From Paulownia fortunei (lineage: Eukaryota > Streptophyta > Magnoliopsida > Lamiales > Paulowniaceae): a stretch of DNA of 64,000 nt. Numbering within the stretch: the stretch's first letter is position 1; every line of letters starts with the position of its first letter. Below, piece by piece: positions 10,964 through 23,378 of the stretch. Location: the NCBI GenBank assembly GCA_019321725.1, contig CM033105.1, positions 10,367,632-10,431,631 of the forward strand, in the 5' to 3' direction. Made by a program: the position numbers and the translations under genes. The notes under the pieces are model-generated. The model made no database searches, was not told the DNA's origin, and was given only the letters and a program-made list of their open reading frames with translations.

Positions 10964-11595
10964 AGTTGGGTTCACTATAACCCGGGGGTAAGAGCAGCAA
11001 AAAATTTTTTTTAAGAAAAATAAACATGTTATTCATTTATTGCATCCCGATTTTACAGCAATTTAATGATCAACGTTATAAATAGTTTAGGTATAAATAT
11101 AATGTAAATAAAAGAAGTGATATGATTCATTACCCTTTTTCGAACTCTTTGATTTAATGCAAGGCGTGAGGTAATCAATTGTCGGATGGTTGCAAAGCTT
11201 TCACCAAGGAGTCCACACGTCCTTCCTCTAAAGTAGTCCACACCTTAGACTAGAATAACCAAAAATAAAAAACTTGCTAGTGTTCTTTGTTTTTTCTTTT
11301 CGACACTAGAATGGAGTGTACATTAATCTTTAATCCAACTGGTGAATTAAAGATTCAATGCCTATTATGATTGTTCTTGATCCAACTAGTGGAAGAATAA
11401 CAATATCATATACTTGGATATTGAATAGAAGAAAAGAGAGCAGAAAAGAGAAGCAAACAATGATTTTTTTCTTTTTCTAATTGATATGGCCAAAAAATGA
11501 GAGTGCAAAAGTGAGGGATTTTGTGGAGGCTATAAGAATTAGGTTATCCCTAATATTAGCCACATATATTGAATTGGTTGTTAGAGAAGTCTAAC
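10964..11595 (-). repeat. LTR of element C (copy 1), cut by the assembly gap
   Basis: The PBS-proximal 632 bases of the C LTR. The full LTR in copy 2 is 24982-26711. Three single-base homopolymer differences from copy 2 lie here, close to the contig end. Confidence 0.85.
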
Positions 11596-11695
11596 NNNNN
11601 NNNNNNNNNNNNNNNNNNNNNNNNNNNNNNNNNNNNNNNNNNNNNNNNNNNNNNNNNNNNNNNNNNNNNNNNNNNNNNNNNNNNNNNNNNNNNNN
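11596..11695. other. Assembly gap (100 N)
   Basis: Exactly 100 N, the conventional length for a gap of unknown size. It separates the LTR of element C (left) from the integrase region of element A (right). These two sequences are not adjacent in the other copy of the block, so the join is a scaffolding decision. Confidence 0.99.
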
Positions 11696-12473
11696 TGCCC
11701 AATCCTTTCGATTAATGCTTACCGTTTTCTCAAGGATTTGCTTCACTTTTGGTTTGAGATTTTGACTTGTCCATTTGATTGAGGATGATATCCAAGAGCT
11801 ATCTTGTGTCTTACACCATACTTAGTCAAAAGGTTATTAAATATTTTATTGCAAAAATGAGAACCTTCATCACTTACAATTGCTCTAGGTGTGCCAAAAC
11901 GAGTAAAAATATGTTTGTGCAAGAATTAGGCACTACCTTAGAATCATTTGTAGGTGTGGCAATTGCTTCTATCCACTTAGAGACATAATCCACAATGAGC
12001 AAAATATATGATCGACCATTTGATGGAGGAAATGGTCCCATGAAGTCAATCCCCCAAACATCAAAAAGTTGAACTTCCATGTTAGTCAAAGGAAGCTCAT
12101 GGCGTCTAGTAATTATTCCAGTGCTTTGACACTAGCCACATGTCTGCAGAAAAGCATAACAATTCTTAAACAAAGTTGGATAATAAAAACCAGATTGCAA
12201 TACCTTAGAAGCTGTCCTTGTATGTCCGAAATGACCACCACATAGGGATGAATAACAGTGCTTAAGAATTTTATTTGTTTCCTCCATTGGAATGCATCTC
12301 CAAATCACATAATCTGAACACCTTTTGAAGAGCAAGGGATCATCCCATAAATATGATTTCACATCATGTAAGAATTTTTTCTTTTGATGATATGTGAGGT
12401 TCAGAGGCAATAATCTACCTGCAAGATAATTTACAAAATCTACATACCAAGGTAAATTATCTTTAATTGCCAA
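11696..12473 (-). pseudogene. pol: Integrase of element A, truncated by the gap
   Basis: The piece 12473-12132 carries the N-terminal zinc-binding region, with HCYSSLCGGHFGHTRTASKV and a C-terminal LQTCG. The piece 12089-11874 starts the catalytic core: [20 protein letters not shown] supplies the first catalytic Asp, followed by [14 protein letters not shown] stop separates the two. The second Asp and the Glu would lie beyond or near 11696 and cannot be assessed. Confidence 0.85.
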
Positions 12474-13464
12474 AATAAACTCATCTGGGAAAATTCTTTA
12501 ATTGGTCCTTCAAAGTTTTCATTTTTATGCTCCAACCTCGATAAGTGATCCGCCACCATATTTTCACTTTCCTTCTTATCTTTGATTTCAAGATCAAATT
12601 TTTGTAGGAGTATCCACCAGACTAGCCTTAGTTTTGCATCCTTTTTGGCAAAGAGGTACCTAATAGCAGCATGATTGGTATACATTATCACCTTGGTACC
12701 TACATAATCCAAATGGCATTCTTCAAAAAGCAGAAGTACCATAAGGGCATGTGAATGTTATTTTCTCTTGGTCTTCGGGTACTATGATAATTTAATTATA
12801 CCCCAAATAACTATCAAGAAAATAATAGTATTGAAACCTGCAAGTCGGTCTAACATTTGATCAATAAATAGGAGGGGAAAATGTTCTTAACGAATAGCTT
12901 TGTTAAGTTTTCTATAATCAATACATACTCGCCAACCTGTAACCGTCCTTGTTGGTATTAATTCATTGTTATCATTTTGAATTATGGTCATGCCACCCTT
13001 TTTGGAACTACTTGAACCGGACTTATCCAAGAACTATTAGAAATTATATAAATAATTTCAGCATTCAACTATTTCAAGACTTCATTTCTTACAACCTCTT
13101 TCATTGCAGGATTTGGTCTACGTTGATATTCAATAGATGGTTTGTAAGATTCTTCCATTAGGATTTTATGCATAACAATTGAAGGACTAATATCTTTTAA
13201 ATTAAAAATTGACCAACCAATAGCAGATTTATGCTATCTTAAAACACAAAGCAATTTCTCAACCTCTAAAGAAAATAGGGATGCAAAAATAATTACGGGA
13301 TACGTGCTGTTAGAACCTAGAAATTCATACCGCAAATGCTCGGGAAGTGCTTTCAACTTCGATGATATTATTTGTTCCTTGATTGTGGTATCTTCTATTG
13401 CTTCCTTGTATTTATCCTTTTTCAACTCCACCTCTCCTAATTCGAGAAAGAGCAAGTAATGCAT
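12440..13464 (-). pseudogene. pol: RT-RNase H of element A with an internal deletion
   Basis: The linker before RT is in 13464-13234 (ALPEHLRYEFLG). RT pieces are readable in shifting frames between about 12950 and 12705, ending in the conserved RMPFGLC (ATG at 12719). The sequence then jumps to the RNase H stretch [20 protein letters not shown] in 12742-12440, which ends in ADHLSRLEH. The RT segment carrying the Y-x-D-D catalytic box is therefore missing. RT would copy element RNA into cDNA; this one cannot. Confidence 0.82.
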
Positions 13465-13737
13465 TAAATCATCATTATCAATGTCATGGTCATTACCTTA
13501 CATTATGGAATGAACAATGCATTGCTCTAAAGGTTAGATAGGAATTTGTTTGAGGAAATGATCATGCAAGTAAGTTTCTAATATTTCAATCCTATTACAA
13601 GTATGTGGTCCCTCTTGAAACTTCAATGCATGATAAATGTTAAACATCACTTCATCCTCATTAACTCTTATAATTAATTCACTGTGTTGCACATTAATAA
13701 AAGCACGCCCTATAGCAAGGAATGGTCGACCAAGAAT

Positions 13738-14019
13738 TTAAGAAATTTCTTGGTCTTCCTCCATATCTAACACCACAAAATTTGTAGAAAGTATGAATTT
13801 ATCCACTTTCACTAATACATCTTCAACAACTTCTCTTGGATAGTTGAGAGACCTATCCGCTAATTGTAAGGTGATAGTGGATGGTTTGACTTCTCCAATT
13901 CCTACTTTTCTGAAAATAGAAAGTGTTATCAAATTAATACTTGCTCCAAGATCACATAATGCCTTATCAAAGAAAGATCCTCCTATACAAGGAATAGTAA
14001 AACTCCCTATATCTTTCAA
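13738..14019 (-). pseudogene. pol: Protease domain of element A
   Basis: An aspartic protease with DLGASIN (codons at 13953-13936) and the downstream LQLADRSLNYPREVVEDVLVKV stretch shared by Athila proteases. The open piece is 93 residues and ends near the RT linker. The active-site Asp is intact, but flanking frames are broken. Confidence 0.85.
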
Positions 14020-14707
14020 TTTTTGAGAAAGCTTTTTCTATAAAATGGTACTGCACTCCTCTGTGAGATTCATAATTTTAAATTCCACCAATCGTCTTTT
14101 TCTTGACATCATATCCTTCATGAACTTGGCGTAGTTGGGCATTTGCTCAAGAGCATCTGCAAAAGGAATGTTGATATGAGTTTTCTTGAAGATTTCTAAA
14201 AATTTGCAAATTGTGAATCAATCTTTTTCTTTTTGAAATCTTTGTGTTAAAGGAATGGGAACATTAAATTTAGGAGAAGTTTCAAAGTTAGGAGTGGATT
14301 TTAGCTTCTCAGCCCTGTTTGTTCATTTGATTGTATTTCTTCTTCCTTTGGTTGTTCCTCCATAGGACTTTCACTCGAAGTGCTTGCCATTAGCTCATTA
14401 ACTTTTGAACTTTTCATTTTCGGCCCTTTGATTTCAGTTCCACTTCGAAGTTGGATAGCTTTTCAATGCTCCCTTGGATTGATTTCCATGTCACTTGGAA
14501 AGTTTCCTTTATATTTTTTAGCATTAATTTCAGTAGCAAGTTGTCCAATTTAAGTCTCCGTTGATTTCATTTGAGCTCCTAAACTTGAAGCTAGCTACCC
14601 CAATTGAGTCTCAATAATGTCTATCTTTGCTTCATCCTTATTCAATCGGGCTCTTATCTAGCCAATGAAAGTGCTTAGCAAATCCTCCAATGATGCCTTT
14701 TTCTCAC

Positions 14708-15797
14708 CTACTTAAGGGTTGGGATTTGGAGGATTGTTATAACCCAGTGGGGGTTGAAGCACATTTCGATTGTTGGTATAGAAAAAATTCTCATAATTTT
14801 TAAGCCCCAGATGGTAGTGAGTGGGTAATTGATTTTCCTTGAAATTGAAATTAGATTATTAGCAAAGTTTACCTGCTCATTTCCTTTGGTTTCCTCAAAT
14901 GAAGTGCTAGTGGATGCCATGGAATCCATTCCTTGAGAAGCTCCATTAGAAGTCCAAACTACAAATTGGTTAGAAAGAGCATAAACTTGTGCAGCTAATT
15001 GTGTAAGTGAATTTACCTCAAAAACTCCGACAACTTTTTTAATGGAAGATCTCTCAGAAGGCCATTGATAGCTATTAGTAGCCATCTCCTCAAACAAAAT
15101 ATGGGGTTCGTCTGCAGTCTTAGATATTAAAGTCCCACATGCAGCAACATCTATTATGGTTCGAGTTTGCCCATTCAAACCATTATAGAAGTATTGTACT
15201 TGCTGCCAATCCTCATAACCATATTGAGCACACCTTCTTATAAAATCCTTAAACCTCTCCCAAGCTTCATATAATGACTCAAAATCTTGTTGGCAGAATT
15301 GAACTATCTCACTCTTGAGTTGAAGTGTCTTACTTGGTGGAAAGTACTTAGCAAGAAATTTTTTGCGGCAAGTCATTCCAACTCGGTATGCTACTTGGTG
15401 CAAAAGATTGTAACCATAGCCTAGCTTTATCCTAGAGTGAGAATGAAAATAAGCGAAGTCTAATGGCATCATCAGGTACTCCATTCATTTTGATGGTATC
15501 ACAAATCTCCAAAAATATGGCTTAGTGTGCATTATGATCCTCCAACGTACTTCCTCCAAATTGATTTTGTTACACTAAGCTAATGAGAGCTGGTTGTTGA
15601 ACTATCCTAGAGTAGTTTAGGTTCATGGTTGGTTGAAAATAATTTCGGATAGCTCGTTGTGGTGGTGGTTGTTGATATGGAAGATTAGTGTTCACATTAG
15701 CATTGTTGATGTTATCCGCCATGGCTTGATTGTTAAATTTTTTTGCTGCTCTAACATCCTGAAGAGTCCGCTCGATTTCTAGATCAAAATAACCCAA
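14708..15797 (-). pseudogene. gag: Gag of element A (copy 2), broken
   Basis: Its pieces (15797-15570 and 15484-14708) are identical in length and encoded sequence to copy 1 (312-1401), including the break between the pieces. The linker from here to the protease (14027-14707) shows only fragments of reading frame. Confidence 0.82.
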
Positions 15798-15946
15798 GTC
15801 AAGACTCCTAGCCTTACGTATACAAATATGTATGATCCAATGTAAGACAAGACAACATCAATAAATGGAAAGAAAGTAAAAACAATCTAAACTAAAATCA
15901 AGACTAAGTCATAACAATATTAATACAATTATGATAAAGCAATCCT

Positions 15947-15960
15947 TAACAACGGCGCCA
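15947..15960 (-). other. Primer binding site of element A (copy 2)
   Basis: Same TGGCGCCGTTGTTA (minus strand) as copy 1 at 1551-1564. Confidence 0.75.
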
Positions 15961-15966
15961 AAAACT

Positions 15967-17532
15967 TGTTTGTGAAATATTTTGCAAATTGCAAGTGAAC
16001 GATGTCAAGTTTAATACAACGATGAGTTAAGTATTATATCCACAAAGATTGTAATCAAAAATTGCATTAAGTATCGTAGTTCAAATAGTCCCAATTTTAT
16101 CTAGAAAATCAAATGATGATTGGTAAACAAGGTAAAATTAGATAACAAAATGTAAAGGTAATAGTGGAGTTCTTAGAAGTAATACAACAAACACCTTGTG
16201 ACCAAGAAATTTTAGAGGAATGACTCACCTAATTATCACCTACGTTCTTCCTTCCAAAACATACCAATTCAAGTCAACAACACATGTAAGTTAAGAATTC
16301 AAAAGTTCATCAATTCTCTTTCTTGAGTGTAGAATTGACTATGAGTTCTAACATGAATTTCAATATCTCTATTAAAACTCAAGAATAAAACTCTACAAAA
16401 GTTCACTGAATTCTTCTTCAAAACTTCAAAGGTTTCAAAAGCTTCTCAACTCTATGATTCCTAGTTGGTGTTACTCTTATGATCATGTATAATCTTTCCT
16501 CTTTCGAGTATCGAATTTCATACATCAACAATCTCAATTAATGGCCAAATAATCAAGATGTAATACTAAACAAGATAACACAAACAAGATGAATAACTTG
16601 AACTAATATTGATTGAAATTCAAAACATAGGATCAAATAAGGTTACATCATCCTCTTGAAAGAAAAAGTTTAGTTCATAATGGATGAATACAACTTCAAG
16701 AAATAAATAAGAAAGAACATGGAAATTGTTCACCAATTTGTGAAGTGAGAGGAATGGTTGAAGCTCTCCTTATCTCTAAGAATAGCTCATTGTCTCCAAG
16801 AGTGGCTTCGTCTTCTTCAAGAATGACTTTCTTCTCTCCAAGCCTCCCCTTATTTTGGTTTCAAAAAATGAATAACTTTTTTCTCTAAGAACCAATCCCT
16901 CCATTGGTTCATACAATCTTCTACTTTTAACTCATGTCAATTATTCTTTTGCCAAAAAATTCATAAAATTCCTCCTCTTTTCATAACTTTTCTCCCATTT
17001 TCTGTCCACCAAATCCATTTTCCTAGCAAGTTGTCCCCCAAGAAGTCCGCAAAGTCTATTTTAAAAGTTGGCTTTAATAGTTTTTGTCCAAAATTCGAGT
17101 CAAAAGATCACACTTTCAGAATTTTCAAGTCGATAGGCGCAGAAAAATGGCGCCTAGGCACCATGTATTCTATTTCAGCACTTCAAATGGCGCCTAGGCG
17201 CCATTGCTGCTATTTTTCCCTCATTCGCTTCAGTACTTTTACACTATTTAGCCCCTGACAACTAGTTTTTGACCTCTTTAGAAGATGAATTGGTATTTTA
17301 TATCTTGTAATGAATTGTATATCTTTGTCTTTTCTTTCCATAGGCACTTGAATAAACTAAATATGAAATCTATGGAGAGAGTTATGTTTGAAATACTAAG
17401 ATATGTCATCCTAGAAAATTTTAGCCTAATGCTGACTTTTGAACTCGGTTGTTCTCATTGAAATTGACCTAATTGGATTTTATAGTAAACATAAACATTA
17501 TAGATCTATCTCTTGGATTTCTAGTAGTTTAA
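15967..17532 (-). repeat. 5' LTR of element A (copy 2)
   Basis: Counterpart of 1571-3136, including the 20-bp palindrome at 17186-17205. Base identity with copy 1 ends at 17532, right at the inferred LTR edge. Confidence 0.6.
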
Positions 17533-17535
17533 GAA

Positions 17536-18060
17536 TCAAGTTAAAATTATATTTGAACAAAGAGTTATGATTGAAATACAAAAACTGACATTAGTCGTAC
17601 CACAATTAAGATTTTTCAACATTTCAACCAAGTTTTTTAGTTTCTTTCCATTTTCTTCCCTTTTTATCTCCAAAGAATCTAAAGAGATGAAATCTTCTAT
17701 AGGTTGCTTACAAATATTAAACACATTTAGTTCCAAAGTTATATGTCCAAATGATAACTTCAAAATACCATTCCTACAATTGATCAAAGTATTTGAAGTT
17801 GCAAGAAACGGATGACCCAAAATGATAGGAATTTGTGTATGTGTTTGTGTAATAGGAACTTGCTTGATTGCATCTAACAATGAAATATTAATCTTGACTT
17901 GTTTAAAAACTTCAAAGATTTTAGCATTTGAGTTCAATTTCTGAGTTGCTTGCAATCTTTGAGGGAATGGTGTTGGAGGTAAATATTTTTCTTTTTCATC
18001 ATTTTAACACTTACCTTTATCAAACTTACCTTCATCATCAGGACTATTTCCATTCTTCAT
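17536..18060 (-). pseudogene. pol: Protease of element B (copy 2), active site deleted
   Basis: Compared with copy 1, 384 bases (3455-3838) are absent. The deletion is a multiple of three, so VKINISLLDAIKQVP now runs directly into ITQTHTQIPIILGHPFLAT in one open piece (17955-17536). The DLGASVN active site is gone. A GG dinucleotide borders both ends of the missing segment. Confidence 0.85.
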
Positions 18061-19472
18061 TTTTGGAGGTGGATTTTAAACTTTCTCCTTGGGATGAATA
18101 GTCTTATCAATAACTTTTCCATTTCGAAAAGTTGTGACTGAATTAGCCTCCTTGATTGAATTTTCACCTAAAGAAGAAACATGACACTAAATGGAAGGAT
18201 TAGGTTGAGGTTGAGCATAAAATTTACCTCTTTCATAAGTATGCAAAGAAGCTATCAGTGTTGAAAGTATGCTTTTGATCTCATTGATAGCTTGTGAAGT
18301 CTGATTATTGATGTTTGTTTGTTCATGTATAAATGCTTGCAAAGTCTCCTCAAGGGATTTTGTATGTGGAGTTATATCAGAATTAAAGTTTGGTGGTTTT
18401 TGTAAATACAATGGTTGGGCACGGTTATCATCTCACCAACTAAAATTGGGATGATTTCTCCATTATGGATTGTAAGTTTTAAAATGTGGAGAATGGAAAG
18501 GTTTTTTAAATATGTTTATGAAATTTATTTTTACTGGAATATCTGGACATTCATTGGTGGAGTGGCCCAAAAGTTCACAATTGCTACAAACTTCTTCTTC
18601 TTGCACAAATTTGATTTTCTTTACTTTTTTAATTTCCATGGCTTTAACTTTTCTTGTTAAACTAGCAATCTTAGCATTTAGATAATCTTCTTGGCTAAGG
18701 TAATATTTTCTTTTATTATTATTAGCAAGATTAGATCTAATAGAACATTCGGAAGAATTAACACTATGTCATAATTGAGAGTTTCCTGCCAAATGATCTA
18801 TATATTCTAGGGCTTCATCAGGTTCTTTATCAAGAAACTCAACATTACACATTGTTTCAACAAATTGTTTCATTTTTGGAGTTAAACCTTCATAGAAGAA
18901 ACAAATTAAGTGCAATTTTTCAAAACCATGATATGAGCTTAAATTCAACAAATCTTTAAATCTTTCCCAACATTAAAAGAAAGCTTCGTTAGAGTTTTGA
19001 GAAAAAATTTAAAATTGTCTTTTCAAAGCATTAGTTTTATGAGTTGGAAAGAATTTTTTCAAAAATCAGCTTGCATTTATTGCCAAGTGCCAATTGACTT
19101 AGGTTTTAAAGAATTAAGCCAATTTTTTGCTTTGTCTTTTAAAGAAAAAGGAAATAATTTGAGCTTAACAATCTCATTTGTGCAAGTTTGATCATCAAAA
19201 GTGGCACATACTTCATCAAATTCTTTAAAATGCAAGTAAGGGCTTTCAGAGTCTAAACTATGGAAATTAGGAAGTAAATGGATCATACCTAGCTTGAATC
19301 GAAAGTTATTTGCATTGTGAGGAAAAATGAAATAAGAAGGAGAAGAATTTCGAGGAGATTGTGAGTAATAACGCATTATACGCACTTGTTGATTCTCATT
19401 TTCATCCTGAACACTTCTATTTTCAGCCATGGTGGAAGTGTGTGGAGATGATTCAAACAAATTTTCAAACAA
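18061..19472 (-). pseudogene. gag: Gag of element B (copy 2), more broken than copy 1
   Basis: The N-terminal piece (19472-19077) equals that of copy 1. The middle piece (18951-18769) shows FYEGLTPKMKQFVETMCN, and the zinc-knuckle codons are still present near 18588-18548. Stops absent from copy 1 split the C-terminal part, leaving 18411-18187 as one short open piece. Confidence 0.8.
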
Positions 19473-19605
19473 AGTTTCAAAATTATTCTAACTAAACGCC
19501 GAGAATTATGACTACGATACCATATAACCATATATCCATAAAGAAAATAAACAAACAATATTTACAGAGAAAAAATATTAACAAACTTGAATACTTACCT
19601 TGCCT

Positions 19606-19623
19606 TCCCCGGCAATGACGCCA
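19606..19623 (-). other. Primer binding site of element B (copy 2)
   Basis: Identical to the copy-1 PBS at 5588-5605. Confidence 0.85.
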
Positions 19624-19626
19624 AAG

Positions 19627-21254
19627 TGCAGGTTGTATTACGTAATAAATTTCTCGTGAGCCTAAGGTCGATCCATAGAGAAGTTTCTTGAAGAATTCAG
19701 GATTATAATTCTACAAAAATGGATTTATGTGAATCAAAATATATGAACAATTAATGTATGTTGTAACTAAAGAAAAACCAAAGTAATAAAAGTACTGAGG
19801 ATTAGGGATCCACTCTTGAGTTTTGGATAGAGAAATGGTTATTTATTCTTTTTACCTCTATTAATTGCCACTATTGGAATTTATACATAATGAAGGTTCC
19901 AATGGGAAGATATTATCAAATAACTCATGCAATAAGGTAATCATGATATTATCTTACTATTTGCAAATTATCTCTTAACGCCAACGCTTATTTATGGGAT
20001 CAAACATTTATGCACACCTTTGTCAACAACAAATTAAGGTTTCACATTAGCAGTCGGCGGGGTAAAATTGTACAATAAGCTAAATGAACCCAAGTATTTG
20101 TTGTGTCATTGGAGATACATAAATCAAGAATCACCACAAAACAAGCAGGGTGTAGATCAAAACTCAAAATAATAATACAACATACTTAAATATTTTCTAC
20201 CCTTATAACCATTCCTCTTCCTCCATCAAGAGGTTCACCATTTTTCCTTAGCAAAATGAAATTTAGAAAGAAATAATAAAAGTAGAAAAGAGTAAAAATA
20301 GAAGAGAAATTAGAGAATTTATTTCTATTACTGCAAGAAAAATTATATTACTAGAAAACATACATACTAGAAAACTTAGCCTAAAGAAACCCTCTACCCC
20401 CCCTCTATTATAAGCTTAATACATAGCCTATTTATAGTACTTAAACTAAGCCAGAGGCCAAACAATAATGGAGGGGTTAATCAAGTGGTATGCTAGTTGC
20501 TAAGAGTTGGTAAGTTGTTATACCAAATCCTCACCAACCAAATTAAATTATATTTTTAAGTTAGATATAACCAGATGTTGATTATGTGTAAAGAACAAAT
20601 ATTGTAGATCCTTCAGTCCTAATATATTTTCATATATCATTTATCAAATTTGGCTGTCGGATGAAGGAGATGTGATTAAATTACCGAATCATGTCCAAGA
20701 GTCATTCTTTAACAGCAGTAGCAACTTGTAGCCTATGTTTTTATCATTTTGACGCATTTTCTCATTATCTTGTCTTTAGAAAACTTGTTTATTTACCTTG
20801 TTTGTATAATATATCAAAATTTCAGCCCAAAATAAATTTGGGCTTAAGAGATGTGACCCAATTGGGCAAATAATTTAATACTGCACTGAACTCTGATCCA
20901 AATTTTGGTGATCTATTTTGTGCAACCACTTGGACAAATATTTTGCTATAATCAAGACTGAATTGGGCTGAGCTTCTAACAGAAAAATTGTACTTCTATA
21001 TCTTGGCTTTCAAATTAAATAAGCTTCAGGTCTATAGGGTTTTTGATCATGAAGTTAATCTCAAAATACAAAAACTGCACAAGTTTGGAAACATGCTTCT
21101 TTTGATCTTTTTATATTCATTGATTCCCTAACACAAAATATTAATAAAACAATAATATTAACAAGAATAAAGAAAGCAAAATATAAAGAATTTGATACAA
21201 AAATATGTCAAAATATGCATTTATTATATACCTTGGGATCACGCGAACCTAACA
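19627..21254 (-). repeat. 5' LTR of element B (copy 2)
   Basis: Same sequence and ends as 5609-7236; TATAAATAGG (minus) at 20427-20436. Confidence 0.8.
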
Positions 21255-21259
21255 CAAGT

Positions 21260-22418
21260 TCCACAACTTTGCCACTTCCCTCTGATAGAAATTATTCTTC
21301 AAAGATGGTGGCATTTCTCGAAACAAACACCTTTTGTTTCGAGCCATCATAGAAATAGTATCCAAAAGACTCTTTTGGATGCCCCACGAACTTGCATAAA
21401 CTAGATCTCATATCTAAATTGTCTCTCACTTGCTGCTTCACGTAAGTAGCACACCCTATACTGTAAGGTATTTATAGGAAGGTGTCTTACCACACCACAT
21501 CTCTTATGGTGTTTTAGGCACGGCTTTAGATGAAACTCTATTCAATAGGTATGAAGTTGTTTCCAAGGCATAGCCCCAGAATGAAAGAGGCAATAAAGTG
21601 AAACTTATTATAGATCAAACTATGTCTAACAAGGTTTGATTCGTGCGCTTCGCAACTCTGTTAAGTTGAGGAATAGTAGGAGGAGTGCATCGTGAGAGAA
21701 TCCTATTTTCTCTTAGATAATCTAGAAATTCTATGCTTAAGTATTCACCTTCTCGATCAGATCAACTAGTCTGTATACTTAAGCCCATTTATTTGTCTAA
21801 TTCATTTTTGAATTCTTTAAACCTTTTAATGACTTCAGACTTATACCTTAAAACGTACATATAACCATAACTAGAGAAGTCATCGGTAAAGGTTAAGAAG
21901 TAATTATAGTTTTCTCAAGCACTAACGCTTAGTGGCCTACATATATCTATATGGATCAAATCCAATAGATGTTGGGCTTGCTCCACTTGTCCAAGAAATG
22001 AAGATTTGGTCATCTTTCTTTTAAGGCAGTACTCACATATTGGTAGTTCTTACTCGTTATTTAGGTCAAGCAATTGTGCCAACTTGTTAATTTTTTTTAG
22101 AAATATATCATAATCTTGCGTGCCATAGGCTCATGGAACTATGATTATCTAACTTTTTTTTTATTTTGTTGAATTGTCAGAATGGGGTTATAGGGAGTAA
22201 CAATATATAAGCAATTCGTCAAAGAACCTAATTAGATAAAATCATAATATTTGAAAATGGAATAATTTCCATTCTCAATGGTAAATCTAAAACATTCTCT
22301 ATCCAAAACTAGAATAGAGATAATATTCTTAGTAATATTCAGAACATAAAGACAATTGTTAAGAACTATTATAGAACTATTATCAAAAGCTAGATTAACA
22401 GTGCCTATAGCCAATGTA
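21260..22418 (-). pseudogene. pol: Copia pol remnant of C (copy 2)
   Basis: Same as 7242-8400: a pre-integrase piece at 22414-22232 and a decayed integrase below it. Confidence 0.75.
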
Positions 22419-22589
22419 GCAACCCTTACTCCATCCCTATCCTTAGGACTGTCTCTCCTCTCTCTAACTTTCTACTTCTTACCATTATCTGCAAATTATT
22501 ACAAATATGTGAGCCACAACTTGTATCTAATACCATAGCAGCATCGTTAACAGATAAGTTAACTTCTACAAAATAGATGCCTAAACTCT

Positions 22590-23378
22590 TCAGGCTTGTA
22601 AGATTCTCCTTGTAGTTCCTCTTCCAGTACCCTGGTTGCTGCTGTAATGGTACTTGTCATTGGTTTGAGAAGAAACCTTCTTGACACCGCCCTTTGCCTT
22701 CATCTTTTTGGGTTTGAAGGAACCATTTTCTTTCCTTTTTTCTCTCTTAGTCTTTACAGCCTTTGATATGGAAGAGGATCCAACAAGCATAACTAGCTTG
22801 TCCTTTTTCATGGTGGACTCAACCGTCTTAAACATGTTCACAATCTCAAGGAGACTAGTCTTCATATTGTGCATGTTAAAGTTGACAACAAAGATCTCAA
22901 ATGAAGGAGGTAGAGGTTACAGCAGTAGGTTCATATAGAGTTCATTCTCCATAACCACTCCAAGGACGCAAGCCTTTCATTAGGGCTATCATCTTCAATC
23001 CATGGTCATGAACTGAAGAGCCCTTAGTCATACGATATCTAAAAAGTTTCTTTGAGATATGATATCTCATCTACCTAGTACTTTCACCATACAACTCTTG
23101 CATGTGAAGGAGGATCCCAAGTATCCTGGTCCTCGTTTTGCCTCTAAAACTCATTTGACATCAATGTCAACATGTAGCAGCGAGCCTGTAGATTATCATC
23201 AACATGATGCAAATAATCTGCATAAGCCTCTGAAGTAATATCCTCTGGTGGAGCTAAAGGAGGCATGATGTCGAGGACATATTCCCTCTTATCAGATTGA
23301 AGGTTATCTTAAGGTTTCTTAGCCAATTAACGAAGTTGGGCCCAGTTAATTTATTTTGTTGAAGGATCGTTGCTAGTG
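22590..23378 (-). pseudogene. gag: Copia gag of C (copy 2)
   Basis: Same as 8572-9360: open piece 22874-22590 beginning MHNMKTSLLEIV, with a broken zinc-knuckle region. The leader 23379-24967 upstream is non-coding. Confidence 0.75.

Larger units (their letters stand above)
1..11595. repeat. Copy 1 of an ~11.6-kb near-identical duplicated block
   Basis: The sequence from base 1 reappears from 14397 (offset 14396 up to 3136; offset 14018 from 4954). Outside 3137-4953 every stretch I compared was identical, except three single-base homopolymer differences near the right end (around 11135, 11295 and 11336). The block holds parts of elements A, B and C. Position 11595 is the last base before a run of N, so the copy ends at an assembly break and not at a biological boundary. 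Confidence 0.95.
7237..11595 (-). mobile_element. Element C, Ty1-copia retrotransposon remnant (copy 1)
   Basis: Minus strand: LTR (from the gap at 11595 to 10964), PBS (10962-10950), long leader, gag (about 9360-8572), pre-integrase and integrase remnants (8396-7242). It is cut at 7236 by element B, so RT, RNase H and the 3' LTR are missing. The sequence is colinear with element D (52300-54430 and beyond), of the same family. Confidence 0.85.
11696..17532 (-). mobile_element. Element A (copy 2): pol, gag and 5' LTR
   Basis: The most complete version of A. Minus-strand order: 5' LTR (about 17532-15967), PBS (15960-15947), gag (15797-14708), protease (14019-13738), RT remnant (13464-12705), RNase H (12705-12440), integrase (12473-11696). 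The integrase is cut by the gap, so any downstream ORF and the 3' LTR are not visible. Gag-before-protease order and integrase after RNase H identify a Ty3 element. Confidence 0.88.
17533..21254 (-). mobile_element. Element B (copy 2), with protease deletion
   Basis: LTR (21254-19627), PBS (19623-19606), gag (19472 to about 18061) and shortened protease (about 18060-17536). It is identical to copy 1 from 18972 rightward but differs at many bases in 17533-18971. It is nested in C and carries the LTR of A at the same position as copy 1. Confidence 0.85.
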
